Below, in pieces: positions 53,701 to 62,264 of a stretch of DNA of 64,000 nt. Position 1 is the first letter of the stretch. Each line of letters begins with the position of its first letter. Position numbers and translations under genes: made by a program. The stretch is from Bremerella sp. P1 (GTDB lineage: Bacteria; Planctomycetota; Planctomycetia; Pirellulales; Pirellulaceae), in assembly GCF_028748185.1 (NCBI RefSeq), contig NZ_CP118164.1, forward strand, positions 5,171,814 through 5,235,813, read 5' to 3'. Under the pieces are notes generated by a model that saw only the letters and a list, made by a program, of their open reading frames with translations, was not told where the DNA came from and made no database searches.

Positions 53701-54641
53701 TGGTGAATTTCGACTCGAAGCGATCGAAGGCCACGGCCGAGGTCTTCAAAGAGTTCGCCGCCGAAGGGCATCAGCTGCTGATCTTCACCTGTCACGAGCA
53801 CATCGCCGCGATGTTCCAGGAAATGGACGCCGACGTCCGGGCACTGCCCAAGTTCACCGGTATCTGCCGTCCTGGTTTGATCGAAATCGAAGAGCCGCTT
53901 CCCAAGATGGAACTGGCACCGCCCAAGCCTGAGCCTAAGCCAGAACCAAAACCGGAACCCAAGCCGGCTCCGAAGCCGCAGGTCAAGCAGATCCCGCTGC
54001 CCGAGCCGAAGGTTACCGTTCAGATCGAAAACCCGAAGCCAGAACCGGTCCCGCCGCCATCGACGAAGTACACGGAAGTTGTGCTGCCTGAGTACGTGCC
54101 GATCGAGTACGAAGTGGTCAAGCACGTCGAGCCGGAACCTGCTCCGCTGCCAGTCGTCGAACTGCCTAAAGAAGAGCCCGTACGACTTCGCTGCGACATC
54201 TTGCAGGAAGATGTTAGCTACCGCCTGAAAGGGAGCGACGTCACCGATAAGTACTACCTGTCGCTTTCCGACTTTGGTGTCGACGTCAGCGGTAACGTGA
54301 ACTATCGGTTGAAGGATGCCGATGGTAATCGCACGGCCCAGATCGACTGGGACGCCCTGCTAGACGAAGAACCGGTCGAAGAGGAACCGCACGAGGAAGA
54401 ATCCCCCGTGGCCGATGCCATCCTTCAGCCGGAGCCGAAGTGGGAACCGGAACCCGAGCCGGAGCCAGAACCGGTCCCTAAGCCACCCAAGAAGAAGATG
54501 CGAATTCGCTACGTCTACACGAACCACGACGAATTCGGTTGGGACTCGCCACGTCGCTGGTACGAAACCAAGGATCCTCGCAAGGATCACGACGAAGTGA
54601 CCATTCGCGAAGAAATCATCGACGAGGACGAGGCTTCCTAG
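50781..54641 (+). CDS. SbcC/Rad50/YhaN-like AAA ATPase with membrane hairpin and Pro/Glu-rich tail
   Basis: 1286 residues; AGGAG lies 7 nt before the ATG. Walker A VLFGHNEAGKSTLLHFLR (about 28-45). Long coiled coils (about 180-470 and 530-900) are interrupted by two hydrophobic helices (about 476-520: MVFLGALFIAGGSMTLMSIF, GWIFGSMAMVASYSLKR), as in YhaN. The ABC signature LSEGTREQVFLSVRLALI (near 940) and Walker B VLPVILDDVLVNFD (near 967) complete the nucleotide site. After about residue 1040 comes an extra 240-residue tail: KPEPKPEPK repeats, two short unrecognised segments (VSYRLKGSDVTDKYYLSLSD; RIRYVYTNHDEFGWDSPRRW) and an acidic end. The pair probably acts on DNA ends at the membrane; the tail function is unknown. 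Confidence 0.92.
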   Translation: MQLNQIQIDGFGVWHDLSVEQLSPTITVLFGHNEAGKSTLLHFLRTMLYGQEPDAERRYLPPVHGGEPGGALRVNGSMGRFKVVRRFNHDGTEEQVWIEAKDGTKQSRAQLDALLEGVDRLTYSNIFAVGLREMQLLATLDDSVAAQKIYELTSGLDRISLAEVMRELETSRCRLISGGEEEALVDQLLERHQVLKKEIDQLRGGTQEWSNLLNQRRALETQINQFQFKVADLEKVAQFVEMCQALRPEINRRNKLMEKIDSYGELPEVSRETLRHLHSLQDQIAKKRTKCRDLRAHYTELREKHSSIPVNQELARQAARVDALGEQRQWILSLTQQLERNEEEAAQINSEIDDLWEQTGVKTRSGKRPDLSRKQLRSLRDPLRTLENATQELEEAKRHTSTHEEELLGVESEVEESLTSLGEEDLNKALTKAGDLVNLLRRRIQVEDKIDQIRVQYRESEAETHDLLEHQMMPKPEMVFLGALFIAGGSMTLMSIFGNALLIGSGLGHFGWIFGSMAMVASYSLKRKMDNETAQHFDSAKRQLMLLDQQLDKAVAEQKELDISLPRGNGALMARLKSAEDHLTRLEELIPLGHKLGEVREKQESSTREISDMETAVVRAKKNWKDALRVLDLPDDINPDRVKSLGRFLAQIHQHRKRLKAIRSENEIAERERESLLGRISHLAKDVGVQPKTNDALLLLGQLEDDLLRQEGKHKQRSGLFEQGQKVRGDFRRVAEEAKELIAEREQILEEANSADEEEYLTWIVKTEEVEELQATLEDLIEKIDEKIDGESTVEEIEAWLETTISKDADEQLAKLLADHQHSEKRMQECFERRGELKVQLESLEKNDRLMHAQLELSEVEAQLEKAIEKWQTLATTSCLLEQIRRVYENDRQPETLRLASSYMKKLTDGRYIRIWTPLHENTLFVEEAGADSKSLAHLSEGTREQVFLSVRLALIHLFARQGRVLPVILDDVLVNFDSKRSKATAEVFKEFAAEGHQLLIFTCHEHIAAMFQEMDADVRALPKFTGICRPGLIEIEEPLPKMELAPPKPEPKPEPKPEPKPAPKPQVKQIPLPEPKVTVQIENPKPEPVPPPSTKYTEVVLPEYVPIEYEVVKHVEPEPAPLPVVELPKEEPVRLRCDILQEDVSYRLKGSDVTDKYYLSLSDFGVDVSGNVNYRLKDADGNRTAQIDWDALLDEEPVEEEPHEEESPVADAILQPEPKWEPEPEPEPEPVPKPPKKKMRIRYVYTNHDEFGWDSPRRWYETKDPRKDHDEVTIREEIIDEDEAS

Positions 54642-54738
54642 GGCATTGTTTCCTCCTGCTTGAGCAGCAGTTAAAATCAATCCAGCCTGGCCGACAACCG
54701 TCTGCGTCGGCCTCACGCCCCCTGCCTGGATTGACCTC

Positions 54739-56784
54739 ATGCGAAACTGCCTGCTGCTTACTGCGTTGTTCTGTTTGTCTGCGAGTCCCCTTTGGGCCGA
54801 TGGCCCAGCCGATAACATTCCGGCCAAAGTCCGTCCGATTCCTCCTGAAGGGATTGAGGTTCCCGCGGAAGACGCCGCGGAGCTGTCGCAGGGGCTCGAA
54901 CGGCTGGACGATTTGATCAAGCAGCTGAAGATGCGTCGCGACGCGCGAACGCCACAACTGCTGCCGGACGTCGAGATCTTTTCCCGGGCCATACGTCAGG
55001 CCCTGCAGCATCGCGAGTTCTTCAAGCCGGCCGATATCACCGCCGCCAAGCAGACCCTGACCGAAGGTTTGAAGCGGGCCGAAGCCCTGATGGAAGGCAA
55101 TACGCCTTGGCTCTATCAGACCGGCCTGGTGGTTCGCGGTTATCGCTCGAAGATCGATCAGACGGTGCAGCCGTATGGTCTGGAGATTCCGGCGAACTAT
55201 AACAATTTCGATTCGGTCGACAAGTTTCGGCTCGACATCTGGCTGCATGGCCGCGGCGAACGCAACACTGAGGCCAACTTCATCGCCGAGCGTATGAAGC
55301 GACCAGGGCAGTATCAACCTGCCGGGACGATCGTGCTGCATCCGTTTGGACGGTACTGCAATGCGTTCAAGTTTGCGGGCGAGATCGACATTCTGGAAGC
55401 GATGGAGCACGTTAAGCAGAGTTACCGCATCGACGACAACCGCGTGGCCATCCGCGGGTTTTCGATGGGCGGGGCAGGGTGCTGGCAGATGGCCGTGCAC
55501 TACCCCGACTTGTTCTTCGCCGCTAACCCCGGAGCAGGCTTCTCGGAAACGCCGATGTTCTTAGACGTGTTCCAGAAGGAAACGCTTGAGCCGACCTGGT
55601 ACGAAAAGAAGCTTTGGCAGTGGTACGACTGTCCTGGCTACGCCGCGAATGTCTTCAACCTGCCGACGGTCGCCTACAGTGGCGAGCTCGACATCCAGAA
55701 GCAAGCCGCCGACGTCATGGAGGAAGCAATTGCTGCCGAAGGGATGCGTCTGACGCACATCATCGGCCCCGAAACGAAGCACTCGATTCACGCCGATTCC
55801 AAAAAGATCATCTCCGCCAAGCTGGACGCATTGGCCGAAGTGGGCCGCATTACCACGCCTAGCGAGATCCGTTTTGCGACCTATACCCTGCGTTATCCGC
55901 GGATGCACTGGGTTTCCGTCGCCGGATTGCAGGAGCATTGGAAGCAGGCCCGCGTGCACGCGAAGGTCGATTCCAGCAGCAATACGATCTCCCTCGCAAC
56001 GAAGAATGTCAGCCGTCTTGAACTGAAATTTCCGGCCGGACAACAGCTGCTCTCGGTCGATCAGCCGGTGAAGATTCGGATTGCTTCCTCCGAGTCAGGC
56101 AGTGAAGGGGAGATCGATGATCTGGTGGCCTTGCAGCCGGAAACCGATCGATCGTGGTCGGCTCAGTTAGAGTTCACTACTGACGGTTGGAAGCTGGGCT
56201 ACAGTGCACCGACCGGTCTGGCGAAAGTGCCGGGGATGCAAGGGCCAATCGACGACGCGTTTCTCGATAGCTTCGTCGTGGTAAGCCCCACCGGCGAGCC
56301 GTGGAACGAAGCCGCCAACACGTGGGCCGTTGGCGAGATGAATCACTTCGTTGACCAGTGGCGCCAACAGTTCCGCGGTGATGCGGTCGTCAAGTCGGAC
56401 GATAAGGTAACCGAAGCCGACATCGCCAATAGCAACCTTGTTTTGTTTGGTGACCCCGGCAGCAACGCGGTGCTCGCCAAGATCGCCGACAAGTTGCCGA
56501 TCCAGTGGAGCCAGAACGAAGTGACCGTGGGCGGCAAGACCTACAAGGCAACCGAGAACGCCCCAGTATTGATCTACCCCAACCCCCTGAACCCGGCCAA
56601 GTACGTGGTGATCAACAGCGGGTTTACCTACCGCGAGTACGCGTACCTGAACAATGCCCGCCAGGTGCCCAAGCTGCCCGATTGGGCGGTTGTGGACGTG
56701 ACGACCGAGCCTGATGCTCTGTGGCCTGGGAAGATCGTGGATGCCGACTTCTTTGATGAGAGCTGGCAAGTGAAGCAGAAGTAG
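54739..56784 (+). CDS. Secreted alpha/beta hydrolase (prolyl-oligopeptidase-like)
   Basis: 681 residues. Signal peptide NCLLLTALFCLSASPLWA. A helical N-terminal part (about 40-130: ELSQGLERLDDLIKQLKMRR). The hydrolase domain (about 145-370) has DIWLHGRGERNTEANF, TIVLHPFGRYCNAFKF, the nucleophile elbow IRGFSMGGAGCWQMA (Ser near 240) and HHIIGPETKHSIH region with a candidate His. The C-terminal part (about 380-660) is beta-rich and of unknown function (SFVVVSPTGEPWNEAANTWA; GKTYKATENAPVLIYPNPLN). The overall architecture is common in planctomycetes; the substrate (peptide or ester of a polysaccharide) is unknown. A palindromic element with a T-rich tail lies just downstream. Confidence 0.88.
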   Translation: MRNCLLLTALFCLSASPLWADGPADNIPAKVRPIPPEGIEVPAEDAAELSQGLERLDDLIKQLKMRRDARTPQLLPDVEIFSRAIRQALQHREFFKPADITAAKQTLTEGLKRAEALMEGNTPWLYQTGLVVRGYRSKIDQTVQPYGLEIPANYNNFDSVDKFRLDIWLHGRGERNTEANFIAERMKRPGQYQPAGTIVLHPFGRYCNAFKFAGEIDILEAMEHVKQSYRIDDNRVAIRGFSMGGAGCWQMAVHYPDLFFAANPGAGFSETPMFLDVFQKETLEPTWYEKKLWQWYDCPGYAANVFNLPTVAYSGELDIQKQAADVMEEAIAAEGMRLTHIIGPETKHSIHADSKKIISAKLDALAEVGRITTPSEIRFATYTLRYPRMHWVSVAGLQEHWKQARVHAKVDSSSNTISLATKNVSRLELKFPAGQQLLSVDQPVKIRIASSESGSEGEIDDLVALQPETDRSWSAQLEFTTDGWKLGYSAPTGLAKVPGMQGPIDDAFLDSFVVVSPTGEPWNEAANTWAVGEMNHFVDQWRQQFRGDAVVKSDDKVTEADIANSNLVLFGDPGSNAVLAKIADKLPIQWSQNEVTVGGKTYKATENAPVLIYPNPLNPAKYVVINSGFTYREYAYLNNARQVPKLPDWAVVDVTTEPDALWPGKIVDADFFDESWQVKQK

Positions 56785-56796
56785 GAGAGAGATCTC

Positions 56797-56996
56797 CTAA
56801 GGCCTGGAAGGCCGATCGAACATAGCCAGGGGCGAAAGCCCCTGGTTGTGGATAAATACAAAGCAATAAGCCCTGGAAGGGCGACCGAAACAAACCATCG
56901 AGTTCTCGGTCGCCCTTCCAGGGCTTCTTCTTTTTAGACCCAGTACCAGGGGCTCGCGCCCCTGGCTATGTTCGGCCGGGCCTCCGGCCCTTAAGA
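56797..56996. repeat. About 200-bp nested palindrome with a 21-bp perfect central hairpin
   Basis: Outer arms share GAACATAGCCAGGGGC (56818-56833) with its complement at 56958-56973. Each arm has its own hairpin (CCAGGGGC/GCCCCTGG at 56826-56845 and 56946-56965). At the centre AAGCCCTGGAAGGGCGACCGA (56868-56888, key ends AAGCCC and ACCGA) pairs perfectly over 21 bp with 56906-56926, loop 17 nt, followed by a T-rich run (56927-56935) that could terminate the hydrolase transcript. The G+C-rich ends (GGCC blocks) are also complementary. No coding frame of its own. Confidence 0.85.
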
Positions 56997-57040
56997 TGTC
57001 AGGAGCTCGCGAGTTGCTCAGCCTCAACTTGTCAGGGTCT

Positions 57041-57060
57041 GCGAGAGGGGACAAGATTTG
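57041..57060. repeat. Fragment of the dispersed G-rich repeat
   Basis: GCGAGAGGGGACAAGATTTG resembles GGGAGAGGGGACAGGATTCT (48278-48297) and GGGAGAGGGGACTAAGATTT (63178-63196). It lies immediately before the 3' end of mqnC. Confidence 0.5.
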
Positions 57061-57061
57061 T

Positions 57062-58166
<1,105 letters not shown>

Positions 58167-58189
<23 letters not shown>

Positions 58190-58970
58190 CGTAAATCGGT
58201 GTCCTGCCGCTGGGTGCTAGATCTAATCCAACTGCATAGTCGTAAAAACGCGTCAGGGCCGCTTTCTCTTGCGGGCCCAACGTGAAATGTAAATTATCGT
58301 GAAAGTATTGGAAGCACTCACTGGTCGTCAGCTGATAATTGGCTGCTTCCCGCTCGGCGATTTCCTGGAGGTTTTCCAGGCCGCTGTTGCGTGCCTGCAT
58401 CAGTCGCTGAGCGATTGCTTCGGTCGGGACGCCAGGTCGGGCAACCCACATGGCGAACACGAACGGCAGGCCCGTCCAGTCGACCCACGTTTCGCCCAGG
58501 TCCCACACTTCGACCGCATCGATCGCGGGTGGGTGGATCGCTCGGTCGCCGATCAGCAGGATCGCATCCGCTTCGCAGTCCCGCATGTCGCTGCCCAGCG
58601 GCAACGCTTGCAGACGCGGTCGAACGCCGAGCCGCTCGGCCAGGAGGATCTTGGCCAGGGCCGCACTGGTGCGGGAGCCTTCGTCGAGGGCCAGCGTTTG
58701 AACCTGCTGCGGGGGAACGCGGAAGAAGATCTTCACGCTCCATACGGGGCCCAGGCAGCCAATGCACGCATCGGTAATGATCCGGTAGCCGTCTCCCAGG
58801 AAGTATTCGACCGAAGGGATGAGCGCCACGTCCAACAGGCCCAGCGAGAGCTGATCGGCCAGGTGGCTGGGGTAATCGAAGGAAAGCGTGAAGGGAGTAT
58901 CTGCCTGACCCAGGCCGTGAACCAAGGGCTTGGTGTTCAAGTAACGAACGGCCCCTACACGGGCCTTCAT
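58167..58970 (-). CDS. mqnA: Chorismate dehydratase (MqnA) of the futalosine pathway
   Basis: 267 residues from the ATG at 58970 (ARVGAVRYLNTKPLVHGL); the frame continues upstream to a GTG at 59030, and there is no decisive ribosome-binding site. The start RVGAVRYLNTKPL is characteristic of MqnA. Further motifs are SLGLLDVALIPSVEYFLGDG, ALDEGSRTSAALAKILL (active-site Ser) and ADAILLIGDRAI. MqnA dehydrates chorismate to 3-enolpyruvylbenzoate, the first step of the futalosine pathway. The C-terminus overlaps mqnC. Confidence 0.92.
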
Positions 58971-59120
58971 TTCGACGGCGTTCACGGCGTTATCTTGCAC
59001 GTTGATTGGTAACGAAGTGCATAAACTCACTAGTAAGTGAACCGCCCATCCTCAGGCGGCGTAACCCCATAAACCGTCTTGGGATGCGGATTAAGGGATC
59101 AATCTACTAGCGTACGCGGA

Positions 59121-59687
59121 TTAGGCGTCGAAGGGAAGGTCGGCCAGCCCGTTGACCACGAGCCGGCAAACGGCTTTCCAGGGGATCAAATGGATCTGGA
59201 ATTTGCCAGAATCCGCCTTACGTGCGAAATAACCGAGTTCCGGCGAAGATTTTTCCGGCGAGTAATGATGAGGGACGAAGACTTCTCCCTCGGGTAGGTG
59301 GATTTCAAACGAGACCTGTTCGCCGCGCGTCTTCCACAGATGCGTGAATTCGACAAACATGCGGCTGTGTCCCGCGACGACCGGGGCACCTGCCTGCTTA
59401 GGTCCGATGGAAGAATGCAGGACGTCCGATGTTTCGGCATCGTCTCGCAAGCCCAGGTCTGCTAGATCGTCCGAGGTGCTGAATTCGCCCAGATCTCGCA
59501 GAGAGGACGCCGACGAGGCGGTCGCCAAGTCGGGCGTATTATGGCCAGATTCCGATGTAACGGCAGGCACGCGAAAACGGACGTTGCAGTGGGGACATTT
59601 TCCCGGCTGCCCCTGCAAACGCTGAGGAGCGTTCAACCGGTGTCCGTTGGGACACAGGAACATGATGGTGTCGGACCTGCTGTTCAC
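59121..59687 (-). CDS. Hypothetical protein with N-terminal zinc ribbon
   Basis: 188 residues from a GTG at 59687, supported by AGGAG 5 nt upstream; an ATG at 59663 is the alternative. The zinc ribbon (about 9-41) reads FLCPNGHRLNAP then GKCPHCNVRFRVP, Cys-x2-x-His/Cys-x2-Cys. The middle (45-95) is low-complexity, Ser/Asp-rich. The C-terminal part (about 105-185) is a beta-rich domain (SRMFVEFTHLWKTRGEQVSF, VFVPHHYSPEKSSPELGYF, FQIHLIPWKAVCRLVV). No signal peptide. Function unknown. It shares the GxxGxCPxC ribbon style with the protein at 59993-60712. Confidence 0.8.
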   Translation of the reverse strand: MNSRSDTIMFLCPNGHRLNAPQRLQGQPGKCPHCNVRFRVPAVTSESGHNTPDLATASSASSLRDLGEFSTSDDLADLGLRDDAETSDVLHSSIGPKQAGAPVVAGHSRMFVEFTHLWKTRGEQVSFEIHLPEGEVFVPHHYSPEKSSPELGYFARKADSGKFQIHLIPWKAVCRLVVNGLADLPFDA

Positions 59688-59992
59688 CTTCGCTCCTAAT
59701 TCAGAAATTTGGCAGAGATCTGCGCATTCGAAGGCTCTTCTAGCCCATACTCACCCGGTCAAGATAAGGGTTGGATTTGAACAAATGATGAATTCAGGGC
59801 CGTCTATCCGTTAAAAAGGGGGACTTTCGCCGAAGTTTCACCCTGATATCAACTTGTCGCTTCATGAGAAGGCACATTATCAATCGCACAGCAGTTGACT
59901 AAAATGTGGGCCCCGGGCAAGTTAAAGGCGCGGCTCAGCTTATCTTCATGTCGCCCTGACAGCCCTGCTTTCGATCCTTATCGCGGAACAAC
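59688..59992. other. Divergent region between two zinc-ribbon protein genes, no gene seen
   Basis: 305 nt. Contains the AGGAG of the leftward gene at 59692-59696. A TTGACT at 59897 is not followed by a convincing -10. Nothing else distinctive. Confidence 0.4.
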
Positions 59993-60712
59993 ATGGCCGA
60001 ACAGCAAGAAAAAATACGCGTAACATGTCCCAGTTGCTTCAAACGCTTTGAAGTCAGTGCCAAGTTTGCCGGACGTGAAGGCCCTTGCCCAAGCTGTAAG
60101 AAGCCGATCAAGATTCCGGAACTGAGCGAAACGGTTGTCCTCCGCGAGAAGGAACAGTTTGGCGGCGTCAAATCGGCCGAAGGGAAGCTGGTCTTCAAGC
60201 CAGTCGCCCGCGAGGACGCGAAGTTCTCGGTGACTGCCTTGGCGGTGGTGCTGACGGCGACGATTGTGGCCTTCGCCGCCGCATTTTTCATCGGACATTC
60301 GACCGAAGATAAGAGCAGCCTAACGACGATCATCGCGGCAGGCTCGTTCCTGGTGGCAGTGCCGCTTTGTTGGAGCGGCTACTGGTTTCTGCGAGATGAT
60401 GAGTACGAGCCCTATTCCGGTCAGGAACTGTGGGTCCGCGTCGCTGTCTGCTCGGCCGCCTATGCGATCATTTGGGGAATCTATGCGTTTCTGGTCGGCT
60501 ACTGGGAATTAAGCCCCAACCTGAACGAGTACCTTCCATATTACGTGATCACGGCCGTCGTTTGCCTGATCGGCGGAGGCTTTGCCGCGGCAGGCTCGTT
60601 CGATATCCAGCCCCTGTCAGGCTTCCTGCACTTCTCGCTCTACATCCTGATCACGCTGTTGCTGCGGCTGACGATGGGTCTTTCGGCCTACTACGTGAAC
60701 TGGTGGGAATAG
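59993..60712 (+). CDS. Zinc-ribbon membrane protein
   Basis: 239 residues. Zinc ribbon at 8-43: RVTCPSCFKRFEVSAKFAG then GPCPSCKKPIKIPE (CxxC...CxxC). A linker (45-80) leads to about five membrane helices: 80-102 (VTALAVVLTATIVAFAAAFF), 112-132 (TTIIAAGSFLVAVPLCWSG), 147-170 (VRVAVCSAAYAIIWGIYAFL), 182-204 (YYVITAVVCLIGGGFAAAG) and 210-232 (GFLHFSLYILITLLLRLTMG). This ribbon-plus-membrane architecture is frequent among uncharacterised planctomycete proteins. No function can be given. Confidence 0.85.
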   Translation: MAEQQEKIRVTCPSCFKRFEVSAKFAGREGPCPSCKKPIKIPELSETVVLREKEQFGGVKSAEGKLVFKPVAREDAKFSVTALAVVLTATIVAFAAAFFIGHSTEDKSSLTTIIAAGSFLVAVPLCWSGYWFLRDDEYEPYSGQELWVRVAVCSAAYAIIWGIYAFLVGYWELSPNLNEYLPYYVITAVVCLIGGGFAAAGSFDIQPLSGFLHFSLYILITLLLRLTMGLSAYYVNWWE

Positions 60713-60725
60713 CGATCGATCGCGC

Positions 60726-61685
60726 TTACGACGCGGTCCCCATTTCATAAATCTGCTGGGCGACCGCTGCGGCGTCGAACTCGCCGGTGAGGGGCACTTC
60801 GCGGCACTCCGGTAAGCTGCGGAACCACGTGCATTGACGCTTGGCGAACTGCCGCGTGCGGGCTTTGACGCGATCTTTGGCCGACTCCAACTCTTGATTG
60901 CCGGCAAGGTAGTCGATCACTTCCTGGTAGCCAACGGCCTGCATGGCGGTTGTGCTGAGTGGCGAATACGTATCGAGCAGATGCTGGACTTCCTCGATCA
61001 GGCCGGCATCGAACATCGCATCGACGCGCTCGTTGATCCGCTGGTGCAGGACGCTGCGTTCCCATGAGAGCCAGAACGCTTTGCAGTCTTCGGGACGCGC
61101 GTGGTCTTCAAACTCGAACTGGTAGTGGCTCATCGGTTTGCCGGTGGCCTGGTGCACTTCGAGGGCTCGGATCATGCGGCGGGTATCGTTTTCATGGATG
61201 CGGGCCGCGGCAAGGGGATCGACCATCTTCAGCCGAGCATGCAGCGCGGCGTTACCGACCTTGGCGGCTTCTTCTTCCAAGGCCTTCCGAAGCTCGGGAT
61301 CGGGGGCAGGGCCTTCCGACATGCCTCGCAGCAGGGCCTTCAGATAAAGCGGTGTTCCACCTACGAAGAGGACCTCTTTGCCGCGGCTGCGGATCTCCTT
61401 CACGGTCGCTTCGGCCATCTCCAGGTACTGCAAAATACTCGAGTTTTCGTTCGGATCGAGCACATCGATCAGGTGGTGCGGTATGACCGCTTGCTCGTCC
61501 GGGGTCGGCTTGGCGGTGCCGATATCCATCGCGCGATAGAGGGACATCGAGTCGAGGGCGATGATTTCCGCGTTAATTTTATCTGCCAGGCAAAGGCCAA
61601 CGCGCGTCTTTCCGCTGGCGGTCGCCCCCGAAAGAAACCAGCAGTCAAGGAAGGTAAAGTCTTTGTCAGTCGTGGGATTCGTCAT
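60726..61685 (-). CDS. miaA: tRNA dimethylallyltransferase
   Basis: 319 residues. P-loop FLSGATASGKTRVGLCLADK (about 17-36), DSMSLYRAMDIGTAKPT (about 45-61), HHLIDVLDPNENSS, VGGTPLYLKALLRG (about 108-121), NDTRRMIRALEVHQATGKPM (about 164-183), and the C-terminal TRQFAKRQCTWFRS. It adds a dimethylallyl group to A37 of tRNAs that read UNN codons. Convergent with the membrane zinc-ribbon gene, 13 nt apart. Confidence 0.95.
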   Translation of the reverse strand: MTNPTTDKDFTFLDCWFLSGATASGKTRVGLCLADKINAEIIALDSMSLYRAMDIGTAKPTPDEQAVIPHHLIDVLDPNENSSILQYLEMAEATVKEIRSRGKEVLFVGGTPLYLKALLRGMSEGPAPDPELRKALEEEAAKVGNAALHARLKMVDPLAAARIHENDTRRMIRALEVHQATGKPMSHYQFEFEDHARPEDCKAFWLSWERSVLHQRINERVDAMFDAGLIEEVQHLLDTYSPLSTTAMQAVGYQEVIDYLAGNQELESAKDRVKARTRQFAKRQCTWFRSLPECREVPLTGEFDAAAVAQQIYEMGTAS

Positions 61686-61872
61686 GCTTGCGGCGGTCGA
61701 TTCTAGGGAAAAACCCTAGTTTCTGCGGATGTTAAGGTTCGATGGGGGTGCAATTTTCAGTTTACCCCTAGCTGACTACAATACTAGATTCCCGGCCACT
61801 CGACGAAGGGGGTTGGGTACGTGACCGAAATGAACTTCCTCAACTGCATTACCTGAATAAGGGGGCCGTGCT

Positions 61873-62229
61873 TTGTCCGGCGAACCGAAAGCAGATTCTT
61901 CCGTGAACGTTCTGGCAGCGCTGATGGCCGTGATTGAAGATCGCCGCGCCAACCCGCCAGAGAAGTCGTACACCACCAAGTTGTTTAAAGGTGGCGTGCC
62001 GAAGATCGGTGAAAAGATCATGGAAGAAGCAGCCGAAGTCGTTGAAGCGGCCGGCGAAGAGGGAGAAGAAGGGCGTCAGCATCTGATCTACGAAGCTGGC
62101 GACCTGATCTATCACTTGATGGTCATGCTGGGGCATCGCGAGATCTCCCTGGCTGAGGTCGAGAGCGAACTGGGACGCCGGTTTGGCGTTTCTGGTATCG
62201 ACGAAAAAGCGGCCCGCGACCCGAAGTAA
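61873..62229 (+). CDS. hisE: Phosphoribosyl-ATP pyrophosphatase
   Basis: 118 residues from a TTG at 61873, preceded by AAGGGGG at 61859-61865; a GTG at 61903 is possible. The MazG-like fold has VLAALMAVIEDRRANPPEKS, TTKLFKGGVPKIGEKIMEEA and the metal-binding EEAAEVVEAA then EAGDLIYHLMVML. It hydrolyses phosphoribosyl-ATP to phosphoribosyl-AMP, the second step of histidine synthesis. hisG follows 35 nt downstream, so two consecutive steps are encoded together. TACAAT at 61777-61782 might be a -10 element. Confidence 0.92.
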   Translation: MSGEPKADSSVNVLAALMAVIEDRRANPPEKSYTTKLFKGGVPKIGEKIMEEAAEVVEAAGEEGEEGRQHLIYEAGDLIYHLMVMLGHREISLAEVESELGRRFGVSGIDEKAARDPK

Positions 62230-62264
62230 TTCTGCAACTACCATCCAACCCCAAGCGAACCATC

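Noticed and set aside
51843-54125. A 760-codon open frame antisense to the SbcC-like gene
   Set aside because: It is a mirror of the coiled-coil codon bias (GAG/AAG-rich), gives Leu/Phe/Arg-rich sequence without domains, and the sense frame has full Walker motifs.
61754-61782. TTTCAG - 17 nt - TACAAT as a promoter for hisE
   Set aside because: The -10 is fair but the -35 is poor; kept only as a remark in the hisE entry.
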